Source: JALEFZ01 sp039817415 (lineage in GTDB: Bacteria > Bacteroidota > Bacteroidia > J057). From it: DNA of 64,000 bases. Where the stretch lies: positions 62,001-126,000 of the forward strand of contig JBCBVV010000009.1 in assembly GCA_039817415.1 (NCBI GenBank), given 5' to 3'. The translations under genes were made by a program, and so were the position numbers. The notes beneath the pieces were generated by a model. It searched no databases. It saw only the letters and a program-made list of their open reading frames with translations, and was not told the DNA's origin. This document shows positions 8,295-17,274 of the stretch, in pieces; within the stretch, counting starts at the first letter, position 1; every line of letters begins with the position of its first letter.

Positions 8295-8756
8295 CTAAGA
8301 AGAAAGGCTGTTGCCTTCTACATACTGGCTCATAGTATCTAGCCCATTTACCAGTGCAGTGATTTCTTCTTCAGCCATCTCTTCACGGATCATGTTGGAG
8401 ATAAGCTTGATGTGATCCATATAATCCTGATAAAGCTTTTTTCCCTTTTTAGTTACTTCAAGAAAAACTACACGGCGATCATCATGAGAGTTCACGCGTT
8501 TAACCAATCTCTGCTTTTCGATTTTGTCAATGATTGAAGTCAGCGTACTAAGTTTGACATTAAAGTACTGGCCAATTTCTTTCATCTTCTTCTTGCCCTC
8601 CAACTCAATGAGTTGAATGATCTCCATCTCCAGGCCATTGATTTTATGCTTGGTCTTGATGTACTCGTGATGTTTGCGATTAACCTCGCTTAATAAAAAG
8701 AAAGCTTTTTCAAGCTGAGCAAAGGAACTTACAGAAGCAGTGTCTACAGAAGTCAT
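8295..8756 (-). CDS. MarR family transcriptional regulator (paralog B)
   Basis: A 153-residue winged-helix protein. KKKMKEIGQYFNVKLSTLTS forms helix-turn-helix, IIDKIEKQRLVKRVNSHDDRRVVFLEVT forms the wing, and the flanking helices dimerise. It is closely related to the MarR gene ending at 7035. Both share an almost identical DNA-recognition segment, which suggests they bind similar operators. Their N- and C-terminal dimer and ligand regions differ more. The N-terminal block SFAQLEKAFFLLSEVNRKHHEY replaces the A-paralog sequence. The gene stands alone with its own terminator and AT-rich flanks on both sides. Confidence 0.9.
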   Translation of the reverse strand: MTSVDTASVSSFAQLEKAFFLLSEVNRKHHEYIKTKHKINGLEMEIIQLIELEGKKKMKEIGQYFNVKLSTLTSIIDKIEKQRLVKRVNSHDDRRVVFLEVTKKGKKLYQDYMDHIKLISNMIREEMAEEEITALVNGLDTMSQYVEGNSLSS

Positions 8757-9260
8757 TATTGGGGGGTTAAATAGTTTCGTGAAGCGTTAGAGCGTACATG
8801 GATTTTGATGTTCTATTTTTTTATGAAAATATCAGAGATTAGGACATTTTGAATTTCCACAGAGTAATTATACAACAAATTTAAAATTAGAACAACTGTT
8901 CAATAATAGATTTTTGGAAGTCCATTTTCTAAAAGGCTGTTTTAGAGCGAATTAGCGGATTATGTTTTTCCCAAAAAAAACTCAATTGATATAGTCCCAA
9001 AGGCGAAAAGTTTGGAGACCTGTGCTTAATTGGAACATGGCTGTTGGATATCCCTACAGGGATTATGTCAGGCAGGATTTGAGAAGTTAATTAGCGATGA
9101 CTCGTAATACCTTCTTTGAGCGCAAGATAAATTTTTCTAGTTGAATATTCAAAATATTCGACTTTCAAATAAGTATTTTTTATAATCATTCAGGCTTTTC
9201 GGTCTAAAGCACTGTATGAACAGTAGATTTTTTGAATATCAGCCAATATTTTTTTCCTGA
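8757..9260. other. AT-rich intergenic region
   Basis: About 500 bases with no credible open frame. It should hold the promoter of MarR paralog B (right of 8757) and the 3' end of the subtilase transcript (left of 9261). The words tttttggaagt (about 8911) and tttttggaagttg (about 8070) recur on both sides of the second MarR gene and also near 296, but they are too short to call a repeat family. No hairpin followed by a T tract was found after the subtilase stop. Confidence 0.35.
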
Positions 9261-12200
9261 TTATCGCTGGATGATAACTTTGAATGGCCAGTTTTTGTCT
9301 CCCTCAAATAATCGGATAAAGTAAAGCCCATTTTCTACTCGACTTGGAATCTCGAGCTCGACTCTTCCGCTGGCCGCCAAAAGGTCGCTTTTCCAAATGA
9401 GCCTGCCCCGGCTATCCGATAATTCTACCCGATCCAATTGATAGTCTTCGGATGTCTCAATCTGGAGAAGACCTTTAGAAGGGTTAGGGAATAGGCGAAT
9501 TTCCTCCTTTATGGGTTCAGCTAGGGTAACAGGGAAGTTGACCCAAATAGTCTCTCTAAATGTATTCCTACATATCCCTCTCTCCACTGTTAATTGGACC
9601 TCATAAAATCCTCCTTCATCAAAGGTGTGCGTTGGATTTGACTGAGCAGAGGTAGTTCCATCTCCAAAATCCCAAAAATAGGAGTCAATTTGTCCATTCT
9701 GATCAGAGAATGAAACTGGACTCCCCTTCAAAGGCGAAGAATCCAAGATGAATGATTGTTGTGGTCCATTTTGCTGGATGTCGCAGTAATATTTGATTCT
9801 TGCTGCTTCCACATTGGTTTTTAGGTCAGCAAGGTCATCCCCTGCTAGTAGGGCAATAGCGACTGTATCACTTTGCCCGCTGAAAAGAGTGATGGGACCA
9901 GCCCCAATATAAGACCCTACCCATTGTTCAACAGCCGTAGAAGACTTCGTTCCATTAACTGGGTTAGGCGTAGTTGATATGCCAGTGAAATGGGTGGTGT
10001 CATCCTCGTCCACATATGGAAATAATTGACGAACAAAGGCAGTAGTTTTGAAATCCTGTTCGCTCAATAATGCCATCCCTACCACGTCATTCAGTAAGCT
10101 GTCTGTATCAAAGGCATATACCAGTTTGTAGGATTCATCATAGGTAGCTGTATTCCGAAAAATCCCATCAAAGTTAATGGCACCTCTTTTGGAGGATAGC
10201 CCCCATAACGTATACATCCCAGCATATAGGTTGGCCATCGTGCTTGCTTGATTATTGATGAGGGTATACTTGAAGAAAACCGCATCATTGACGGCTGCGT
10301 CCTTATATGCATAAACATCTTGCTGGACATCGATATTTAGAGGATTTGGAGCATTGGAATCGTTGAAAATGGCACTTCCTTCGAAATGGCTTTCTATATT
10401 TCCCGTTTTTGCAGCTGACCGAACAACAGCAAAATCTGAAGGATCGCTTTCTCCGTTGTTGTTGACACCATCCGATAACCTTTGTGGGGAGTCTCCTACC
10501 ATGAACCCACCATAAAGCATCATGGAGGGCTTTTCTTTGTAATTAAGAAAGACGTTTTCGCTTGTTGACACACCAAACTGTCCATCCCCGTTAAAATTGG
10601 TTCCCAAAAAATTCTCCTTAACCACAATGGAAGAAGGATTAATAGGGAAGTCGATGTATTCAAAATCCTGATAGCCCAATACTGTATCTGTATAGGTCAA
10701 CCTTAAATAGAGGGTGAAATCCGGAGGAATGATCCCTTTTAACTTTATTTTAAATGGTCGGGAAGTTTGAAACAGTTCGTCTGTCTCGCTCTTGCCTTTG
10801 ATGAATTCACCATCAATCAATTCTGCTAAGGGTGAATAACTAGTCGGAACCGAGAGGGAAATGCGAAGGTCTTTGCTAGCGGCCAAATGGTTTACCCACC
10901 AAACATCAATTTCAAGGCTATCTCCCGAGTCGAAGTTTTGCGTCCCATCCTGAGCTTGAATTCGAAGCTGTTGTTGTCTCACAGAAGGAACGGCTGGATC
11001 TGTCAGGGCTCTTAATAAATTCACCCTCCCATTTCCTAACCTATTTTCCTTACCTGGGTTCACGTCATCAATATAGTCTGCTGTCATTCTTAATCGCTGC
11101 CCTGCCTGAAATCCGCTTAACTCAGGAAAGTGGGCCTTGACAAGCGCAACACCACCTGCTGCAACAGGAGAAGCCGCAGAAGTTCCACCCCATTTTGAAT
11201 AATCATTGGCTCCGAAGGTGCTTAAGATTCTCCATCCTGGTGCAGCTACATCCACAGAATAGTGATAGGTAGAATTTGTATACAGTTCGTCCCCAAAAGA
11301 GCTATTCGCTACAGAAATGACATTTTTATATCCTGCAGGATAAAATCTTTCGTTTGCTCCAGAATTTCCGCAGGCCGCAACAATCGCTGCTCCTCTAACT
11401 TGGGTGGCATAATTGATGATGTTTTCTGCGAAGAGGGATTTAGTGGTGGAGCCCCATGAACAGTTAACGACTTCTGCTCCTTGTTCGATGGCATAAATAA
11501 TACCCTGGTATCCATGTGTAATCCCTTGAATGAAGTCATCAGAAGCTGCTTTGATAGGTAGGTATTTGCAGTTGAAACAAACCGAGGGCATCCCAATGAG
11601 ATTATCTGCCGTGGCTCCAATTATACCCGTTACCCAAAGCCCATGAACATTTCCAACCGAAGGCTGATTGTCCTGGATGTCGTTCAAAAGGCTTGGCCCT
11701 CCAAAATCCCAGCCATAATAATTGTCAATGTAACCATCGAAATCATTGTCTATTCCATCTAAAGGATCATCATAATTATAAGCTAAGTTGTCTTTTAGGT
11801 CTGGATGATCACTCCATGTGCCAGAATCTACCACCCCTACTTTAACTGTCGTATCATTCCTTTCTATATCCCATGCTTCACGTGCCCTGATTTGCTCTAG
11901 GTACCACATTTCAGAAATACCCCCACTGGTATCTGCAGCAATGTCATTAGGATTGTAAAAGGTCTGTTGGATATACCATGGTTCTGCGTACACCACCGCA
12001 GGGTGGCGCTGGACATATTGCCTAATAGTTTCTACTGGATATTCGCCTGGAAATGAAAGAATATAAATGGTCCTGATATCATACTGTCTAGTTAAATCAT
12101 TCCTTCTTTTTGCCAATGGGGATGACAAATTCGGAAACATCTTTTCGATTTTGGCTTCGGGAATAGCACTCAGAAAAGAGTTCCATCCTTCTAACTCTAT

Positions 12201-12359
12201 CGAGGAAGCCTGACAAGCCTGAGAATAGTCAGGGTGAATTTTGAACAATACTTTTCCTTTTATATAAGGAGTATGTGACTCAAAGTCGGTTTGTTGACCC
12301 GATAGTGAGCTACAGATCAAACAGATAAAGGCAAGGAGAGACAAGCACGATCTAGCCAT
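9261..12359 (-). CDS. T9SS-exported subtilisin-like serine protease (S8) with PKD domain
   Basis: Started at the ATG at 12359, the protein has 1032 residues with a signal peptide (LLAFICLICSSLSGQ). A longer frame from 12476 adds 39 residues upstream of this signal and is unlikely. After an I9-like propeptide come the S8 catalytic residues Asp178 (GVVDSGT), His239 (VHGLWVTGII), oxyanion Asn332 (ACGNSG) and Ser394 (GTSAASPVAAG). The His motif is unusual, since HGTHVAG is normal. A long beta-rich region follows, then a PKD domain near residues 900-950 (DFGDGTTSAQSNPTHTF) and a type-A T9SS sorting tail (LFPNPSKG ... GLYFIRLFEG). It is probably released or anchored at the cell surface. Confidence 0.93.
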   Translation of the reverse strand: MARSCLSLLAFICLICSSLSGQQTDFESHTPYIKGKVLFKIHPDYSQACQASSIELEGWNSFLSAIPEAKIEKMFPNLSSPLAKRRNDLTRQYDIRTIYILSFPGEYPVETIRQYVQRHPAVVYAEPWYIQQTFYNPNDIAADTSGGISEMWYLEQIRAREAWDIERNDTTVKVGVVDSGTWSDHPDLKDNLAYNYDDPLDGIDNDFDGYIDNYYGWDFGGPSLLNDIQDNQPSVGNVHGLWVTGIIGATADNLIGMPSVCFNCKYLPIKAASDDFIQGITHGYQGIIYAIEQGAEVVNCSWGSTTKSLFAENIINYATQVRGAAIVAACGNSGANERFYPAGYKNVISVANSSFGDELYTNSTYHYSVDVAAPGWRILSTFGANDYSKWGGTSAASPVAAGGVALVKAHFPELSGFQAGQRLRMTADYIDDVNPGKENRLGNGRVNLLRALTDPAVPSVRQQQLRIQAQDGTQNFDSGDSLEIDVWWVNHLAASKDLRISLSVPTSYSPLAELIDGEFIKGKSETDELFQTSRPFKIKLKGIIPPDFTLYLRLTYTDTVLGYQDFEYIDFPINPSSIVVKENFLGTNFNGDGQFGVSTSENVFLNYKEKPSMMLYGGFMVGDSPQRLSDGVNNNGESDPSDFAVVRSAAKTGNIESHFEGSAIFNDSNAPNPLNIDVQQDVYAYKDAAVNDAVFFKYTLINNQASTMANLYAGMYTLWGLSSKRGAINFDGIFRNTATYDESYKLVYAFDTDSLLNDVVGMALLSEQDFKTTAFVRQLFPYVDEDDTTHFTGISTTPNPVNGTKSSTAVEQWVGSYIGAGPITLFSGQSDTVAIALLAGDDLADLKTNVEAARIKYYCDIQQNGPQQSFILDSSPLKGSPVSFSDQNGQIDSYFWDFGDGTTSAQSNPTHTFDEGGFYEVQLTVERGICRNTFRETIWVNFPVTLAEPIKEEIRLFPNPSKGLLQIETSEDYQLDRVELSDSRGRLIWKSDLLAASGRVELEIPSRVENGLYFIRLFEGDKNWPFKVIIQR

Positions 12360-12763
12360 GTTTGTATTCGTTATGGGGAGGAAGTTAATAAAGGGGAAAG
12401 ATTTTTGAGTATACCATGTCACAAATGGTGCAGATTGTGGGTCAATCGGATGTAGGTTAATGGTATAATTGATCATAATGTTTCGGAGGCATAACCTCTG
12501 GCGGCATATATTTTAGGTTCATTAAAATATAATGTCTGAAATAGATGCGCAAGTGAAAGTAATGATATGAGAAACAACCGAGCTTGGATTCTGTTTGCTC
12601 TCACGGAAGTAAAATGATCTTATAGCCGATTACACCTACGAATACGATACCTGACTGGTTCTTAGACTAGAGGCTTAGAAAAGCACCTATTTGGAGGCTT
12701 AGTTTTCAAATGAGAATTGGTAATTGTCGTTAAATAATAACTACCTTTATAAATCAAGGGAAT
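12360..12763. other. Divergent intergenic region between subtilase and clpP
   Basis: A 400-base region that must carry promoters for the subtilase (minus) and clpPX (plus). The first 117 bases lie inside the longer subtilase frame but are probably untranslated. A 9-base direct repeat (gaggcttag, 12670-12678 and 12694-12702, 24 bases apart) lies about 60-95 bases before the clpP start and could be a regulator site. No gene, tRNA or structured RNA was recognised. Confidence 0.35.
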
Positions 12764-13483
12764 ATGATTGATCCTATGTCACAAAACGAATTTCAAAAGT
12801 ACTGGTCAATGCACTTGAACAAAAGTAGCATGACCCTCCATGATTACCAGAGCGCAACCAACAAGCAAATGGGTTCTATCCCTGGAATCTATGGCCTTAC
12901 CCCTAATATCATTGAAGAAAGACAAATGAATGTGGTAGCCATGGATGTATTTTCCAGACTGATGATGGACCGTATCATCTTTTTGGGGATGGCGATTATG
13001 CCACAGGTAGCCAATATCGTAAGCGCTCAGCTGCTATTCTTACAGTCTGTAGATAGTAGCAAAGACATTAGCATTTACATCAACTCTCCTGGAGGATCTG
13101 TTTATGACGGACTAGGAATTTACGATACGATGCAACTAGTTAGCCCTGATGTAGCTACTATCGTTACAGGTATGGCTGCTTCCATGGGGTCTGTTCTGTT
13201 GACTGCAGGTACTGATGGTAAAAGAGCTGCCTTGCCTCACTCAAGAGTGATGATTCACCAACCACTAGGTGGTACACAAGGTCAAGCATCTGACTTGAAC
13301 ATCTACGTCAATGAGATGAATAAAGTAAGAGACGAACTTTATACCATCATTGCTCGTCATACTAAGCAATCATTCGATACAATTGCAAAGGACTCTGACC
13401 GTGATAACTGGTTTACTGCTGAAGAGGCCAAAGCTTATGGTCTTGTAGACGAAGTTCTTGCTGGGGGTGCCCCTAAGGCCTAA
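12764..13483 (+). CDS. clpP: ATP-dependent Clp protease proteolytic subunit ClpP
   Basis: A 239-residue protein that forms the tetradecameric serine protease chamber. The catalytic triad is visible: Ser140 (GMAASMGSVLL), His165 (RVMIHQPLGG) and Asp214 (SDRDNWF). The substrate-groove strand INSPGGSVYDGLGIYDTM is present. The N-terminus is 30-40 residues longer than E. coli ClpP and may be a propeptide. An alternative start lies at 12776 (MSQNEF). It is followed 26 bases later by clpX, the standard operon for the ClpXP quality-control protease. The trigger-factor gene that often precedes clpP is not here. Confidence 0.97.
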   Translation: MIDPMSQNEFQKYWSMHLNKSSMTLHDYQSATNKQMGSIPGIYGLTPNIIEERQMNVVAMDVFSRLMMDRIIFLGMAIMPQVANIVSAQLLFLQSVDSSKDISIYINSPGGSVYDGLGIYDTMQLVSPDVATIVTGMAASMGSVLLTAGTDGKRAALPHSRVMIHQPLGGTQGQASDLNIYVNEMNKVRDELYTIIARHTKQSFDTIAKDSDRDNWFTAEEAKAYGLVDEVLAGGAPKA

Positions 13484-13509
13484 TTAGGCATTAATCTGAA
13501 AACAAAAGA

Positions 13510-14736
13510 ATGAGAAACGAGAGCTGTTCCTTCTGTGGTCGTTCCAAACACGAAGTCCGTATTCTGCTTGCCGGTTACGGAGGGGCACATATTTGTGAAA
13601 ATTGCGTCGCTCACGCCAATACTATTATTGAGGAAGAATTCAGAGAAAAGCCGGTTACGGTTATTTCTCGAGTTCCCAAGCCAAGAGAAATTACTGAGCA
13701 CCTCAATAATTATGTCATTGGGCAAGACGAAGCCAAAAAGGTCCTTTCTGTTGCGGTATATAACCATTACCGTAGAGTGATGAACCTGGAGGCTCAGCAA
13801 GATGAAGATGTTGAGATTGAAAAATCCAACGTTCTCATGGTTGGGCAAACAGGTACTGGTAAAACCTTATTGGCACGCTCCATCGCCAAGCTTTTGAACG
13901 TTCCCTTTTGTATTGCTGATGCCACGGTTTTGACAGAGGCAGGATATGTGGGAGAGGATGTCGAATCTATTCTTGTAAGGCTTCTTCAGGAAGCAGATTA
14001 CGATGTAGAGGCAGCGGAGAAGGGAATCATTTATATAGATGAGGTAGATAAGATTGCCAGAAAATCTGATAATCCATCTATCACACGTGATGTAAGTGGA
14101 GAAGGAGTACAGCAAGCTTTGCTAAAACTGCTTGAAGGAAGTGTTGCCAATGTTCCACCTAAGGGTGGACGTAAACACCCTGAACAAAGTCTGGTACAAA
14201 TTGATACCAAAAATATCCTTTTCATCTGTGGAGGTGCCTTTGAAGGCTTGGACCGTACCATCGCCAATAGGGTATCGGTAAAAACCATTGGATATGGTTC
14301 AGGTAGCCAGTTTAACAATGTTTCCAAGACCAATATGTATCGCTACGTACAGCCTGCTGACTTGCGTTCTTACGGTCTAATTCCAGAGATTATTGGACGT
14401 CTTCCGGTGTTGACTTATTTGAATCCTCTTGATGAAACTACCTTAAGAAGGATTCTGGTGGAGCCTAAAAATTCCCTTATCAAGCAATACCAACGCATGT
14501 TCCAACTGGAAGGAAAGTCATTATCCTTCGAAGCAGAGGTACTGGATACAATTGTTCAAAGAGCAATTGAATTAGACCTAGGAGCTCGTGGCCTGCGTTC
14601 TATTATTGAGGCGATCATGTTGGACATCATGTTTGACATGCCTGATAGCGAGGAGGAGCATTTTCACATTACAGTGGATCTCGCGAATGAGAAACTGACA
14701 GCTGCTAACCTGATCGATTTCAGGAAAGCTGGCTAA
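13510..14736 (+). CDS. clpX: ATP-dependent Clp protease ATPase subunit ClpX
   Basis: A 408-residue AAA+ unfoldase, full length for the family. The N-terminal zinc-binding domain has Cys6, Cys9, Cys29 and Cys32. Walker A is GQTGTGKT (112-119), the pore loop GYVG (145-148), Walker B IYIDEVD (174-180), and a C-terminal sensor-2 block contains LGARGLRSIIE. It recognises tagged proteins, unfolds them and feeds ClpP, encoded immediately upstream. A strong terminator follows 24 bases after the stop, closing the operon. Confidence 0.97.
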   Translation: MRNESCSFCGRSKHEVRILLAGYGGAHICENCVAHANTIIEEEFREKPVTVISRVPKPREITEHLNNYVIGQDEAKKVLSVAVYNHYRRVMNLEAQQDEDVEIEKSNVLMVGQTGTGKTLLARSIAKLLNVPFCIADATVLTEAGYVGEDVESILVRLLQEADYDVEAAEKGIIYIDEVDKIARKSDNPSITRDVSGEGVQQALLKLLEGSVANVPPKGGRKHPEQSLVQIDTKNILFICGGAFEGLDRTIANRVSVKTIGYGSGSQFNNVSKTNMYRYVQPADLRSYGLIPEIIGRLPVLTYLNPLDETTLRRILVEPKNSLIKQYQRMFQLEGKSLSFEAEVLDTIVQRAIELDLGARGLRSIIEAIMLDIMFDMPDSEEEHFHITVDLANEKLTAANLIDFRKAG

Positions 14737-14760
14737 GTCAATAGATTAATAAATATGTAA

Positions 14761-14787
14761 GGGCAATCGCGGGATTGCCCTTTTTTT
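14761..14787 (+). terminator. Rho-independent terminator of clpPX
   Basis: An 8-bp perfect stem (gggcaatc / gattgccc) with a 4-base gcgg loop, followed by seven T residues. It begins 24 bases after the clpX stop codon. Confidence 0.92.
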
Positions 14788-14990
14788 ATTTTATATTGAC
14801 TTAAACAGCACTTCATCTATACTATACGTCTGTTTGTTAGATGAGAAAAATCGCGGCTCCTTAAGTCAGTGTAGCTGAAATGACATTTTTTCTTTCTGAA
14901 CTATTTGTCAAATTGGTACAATCAACATCTGATTTAAGGAATCATTTACCCTTTACAATTATACTAAACACTTAAGCATTACGATTTACC

Positions 14991-15809
14991 ATGAAGAGAA
15001 TCATTGCTATCCTTACCCTACTTGCCTTATTGGGAACCACACAAGCCCAAACAGGTAAGATGCTATTCAGCCAGTGGAAATTAAAAAGCGCTGGTATTTC
15101 TTTCGGCCTTGAGCAAGATCGTATTGTTGGCTTAGGAGCCGACAGATTTTTGAGAATGACCGGAGATCAAACGCTATTTGAGTACTTGGATGTAGACCCA
15201 TCAGAATTGGATCGCTACGGAGAAGTATGTGAGAACCCTCATATGAGAATTCAGGCCGTTTTCCAGCCTCAACTGATGCCAAACATTGAAGTTCATACTT
15301 CTTTGGTTACTGTGATCAACCGTGTAGACGGAATGACATATTACAGCTATGACCATCTAGCAGCTTACAATGACTATTTGACGCTTACCGCTTGGGGACA
15401 CGAGCTAGCAGCTGATATGGCAGTATTGCGCAGAGTTTCTTATGCTGGCTTCAGCCTTTATGGTGGCCTCGGTACTAACCTTGGATATACCTTCGGAAAC
15501 GAGCTAAACGTATACGGAGACATTGCAAGAAGAGCTGAAACAGCTTCTTTCCTAAATACAGGACTTTCTAGAATTAGCCCTAGTGAAGTAAACGAAGAAA
15601 GAGAATATCTTCAAGAGAGCTTTAATTTGAGAAATGGCGTGAGCCAGCGTGTATATGCCCAAGCTGGAGCAAGTATCACCATCCTAAAGAGATTAGAACT
15701 TGGAATGGAAGGACGCTACGGCATCGGATACAGAATGCACTTTAATGGCCAGATGATTGGGACCAACCTACAGTCATTCGGTCTATTCACTCGCTGGAAC
15801 TTCCAATAA
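14991..15809 (+). CDS. Outer-membrane beta-barrel-like protein of unknown function
   Basis: A 272-residue protein with a clear signal peptide (MKRIIAILTLLALLGTTQAQ). The mature part is rich in alternating polar/hydrophobic strands and aromatic girdle residues (LMPNIEVHTSLVTVI, FSLYGGLGTNLGYTF, LELGMEGRYGIGYRM) and ends in a terminal aromatic (TRWNFQ). This is the layout of an outer-membrane barrel of perhaps 8-10 strands. I do not recognise the family. It stands alone between the clpX terminator and its own terminator at 15869, so it is probably monocistronic. Confidence 0.75.
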   Translation: MKRIIAILTLLALLGTTQAQTGKMLFSQWKLKSAGISFGLEQDRIVGLGADRFLRMTGDQTLFEYLDVDPSELDRYGEVCENPHMRIQAVFQPQLMPNIEVHTSLVTVINRVDGMTYYSYDHLAAYNDYLTLTAWGHELAADMAVLRRVSYAGFSLYGGLGTNLGYTFGNELNVYGDIARRAETASFLNTGLSRISPSEVNEEREYLQESFNLRNGVSQRVYAQAGASITILKRLELGMEGRYGIGYRMHFNGQMIGTNLQSFGLFTRWNFQ

Positions 15810-15868
15810 AACAGAATCCATTCAGGTGTTTTCCTGATAAGATATCCTAATATAATAGTTACATGCTG

Positions 15869-15903
15869 CAGACATTCCTTTTCAGGAATGTCTGTTTTAT
15901 TTT
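15869..15903 (+). terminator. Rho-independent terminator after the 272-residue barrel gene
   Basis: A 10-bp perfect stem (cagacattcc / ggaatgtctg, 15869-15878 and 15885-15894) with a 6-base loop and a T-rich tail (gttttatttt). It begins 60 bases after the stop codon. Confidence 0.88.
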
Positions 15904-16188
15904 GCCAAAACGCTCAAAAATTCGAGGAGGTTGCAGCATTTTTGTAATTGGGTCTGTCCTTTGAGTAACAAAGATTTTCTACCTCGAATCGAACCCTAAG
16001 ACCTGAATACAAGTACAAGCAAGGGTTAGAATGGTCAAAATCTGCTGAAAGAGATATCTATATGCTCTTTGTGAGAAAGGTTGAACCTTGTGGATATTTC
16101 CAGTAGTTTAGTAAGCGGAACAATCTTATTATTCCGATTATATGTTGACACTATATTCCTGATTGGAAGCTAAATGCAGTCAAACTTC
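15904..16188. other. Intergenic region with weak pairing potential
   Basis: No gene was seen. Two complementary word pairs are present: ttcgagg (about 15920) with cctcgaa (about 15982), and aaccct (about 15992) with agggtt (about 16023). They could fold a leader RNA ahead of the lipoprotein gene, but the spacing is long and I cannot support a named RNA family. Confidence 0.25.
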
Positions 16189-16755
16189 ATGCGAATCAAG
16201 CAAATTATTCTCTTAAGTATAGTTTCTCTTTTTCTCCTCTCTTGTGAAGAAGGGAACATCGATCTGGACAATGCTGGGGATGACGATCTTCAAGTTCAAA
16301 TTGATGAGGTCAAACTCAACATGCCAGCAAATTCCTACAAAAACATCAGTCTAGAACCAGGCCTGCATACACTGGTCATTCAAGACGCATCTGGTAAAGT
16401 ATTAGATGAAACACGTTTTAAGGTGGAACAAGGTGGTTTGATCAATTTGGCTAAAGCCCCCTATGTTGTTTGGACAGAACTCTATGGTTCAACTAATCTC
16501 AGAAAAGAAAAATTGAAACTGGATTATTATGAAATTGAAACAGAGGATGGCAAACAACGTATCTGGGGGGAGTTTGAAAAAATTGAACCCGAGGACTTTT
16601 ATGTAGAGCAAACCTGGGATTACGGATTGGATCAGCCCTTTGAGGATCATCTATGGCGACTCGATCTTATCCAAGATAAATATGTCATCATGAGGAAGAT
16701 TTTCAGGGAAATAGAACTTCTGGAAGAATATAAGGCTCTACAGGAAAAACAGTAA
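16189..16755 (+). CDS. Lipoprotein of unknown function
   Basis: Started at the ATG at 16189 (MRIKQIILL), the protein has 188 residues. A start at 16174 adds five residues. The signal peptide ends in a lipobox (LFLLSC), and acidic residues follow the cysteine (EEGNIDLDNAGDDD), a context that in this phylum can favour surface display. The mature part is acidic and contains a short beta-rich segment (YKNISLEPGLHTLVIQD) reminiscent of a small Ig-like or PEGA-type fold. No family was recognised. The next gene begins three bases after the stop, so the two form an operon. Confidence 0.72.
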   Translation: MRIKQIILLSIVSLFLLSCEEGNIDLDNAGDDDLQVQIDEVKLNMPANSYKNISLEPGLHTLVIQDASGKVLDETRFKVEQGGLINLAKAPYVVWTELYGSTNLRKEKLKLDYYEIETEDGKQRIWGEFEKIEPEDFYVEQTWDYGLDQPFEDHLWRLDLIQDKYVIMRKIFREIELLEEYKALQEKQ

Positions 16756-16758
16756 TAC

Positions 16759-17274
16759 ATGCGGACAAGCGCTAAGTCCTTTAACATAAAAGGCGGTTAC
16801 TGCTCTGTGTACCGAGACCGGTTGGAAATCAACCAGCATGATGTCTCGGGAAGGGTAGGGAAGTGGCTGTTTCAAAGAGGAATTTTGAGCGCAGCGCCTT
16901 TGTATTTGGTTCTAGCCATATTGTTGTTGCTAGGAGGAGGGCTTGGATTAGTCATTCAAAATTATTTTCTGACTTTTTTTCTGACGCTTGCAGCTTTCAT
17001 GGCCCTTTATTTTTTCATGCAGAATAGAAAATATTCCTTTGTACCTCTCATCCTGAGACAGCAAATCGAAAAGGTACATTATGAGCAGGCTGTCCCAGGT
17101 AAATCTCGTGCCAGCTTCAACATCTTATTCGCTCCAGATCCAGAGAATAGGCCAGAATGGTTGCTGCACAGGAAATTAATCCTTCCCAATACAGTTCACA
17201 AAGGTACAAGTGTTGCTGATACGGCTTTCTGGATTTTGAAGGATGAAGGCTTGATTAAGGATCGACAAAGCTAA
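16759..17274 (+). CDS. Membrane protein of unknown function, partner of upstream lipoprotein
   Basis: A 171-residue protein with two closely spaced hydrophobic segments (about residues 48-88, PLYLVLAILLLLGGGLGLVI and FFLTLAAFMALYFFM) between two soluble parts. The segments are preceded by a short beta-rich part (YCSVYRDRLEIN) and followed by one ending in IEKVHYEQAVPG and RKLILP. This resembles bacterial PH-like domains that flank a helical hairpin, but the assignment is weak. It is cotranscribed with the lipoprotein gene three bases upstream. Its end overlaps the convergent asparaginase-like gene by 20 bases. Confidence 0.6.
   Translation: MRTSAKSFNIKGGYCSVYRDRLEINQHDVSGRVGKWLFQRGILSAAPLYLVLAILLLLGGGLGLVIQNYFLTFFLTLAAFMALYFFMQNRKYSFVPLILRQQIEKVHYEQAVPGKSRASFNILFAPDPENRPEWLLHRKLILPNTVHKGTSVADTAFWILKDEGLIKDRQS

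Noticed and set aside
296..8925. Recurring word tttttggaagt near 296, 8070 and 8911
   Set aside because: Too short and AT-rich to exceed chance by eye; no flanking symmetry.
12360..12476. N-terminal extension of the subtilase
   Set aside because: A clear signal peptide begins at the later ATG at 12359.
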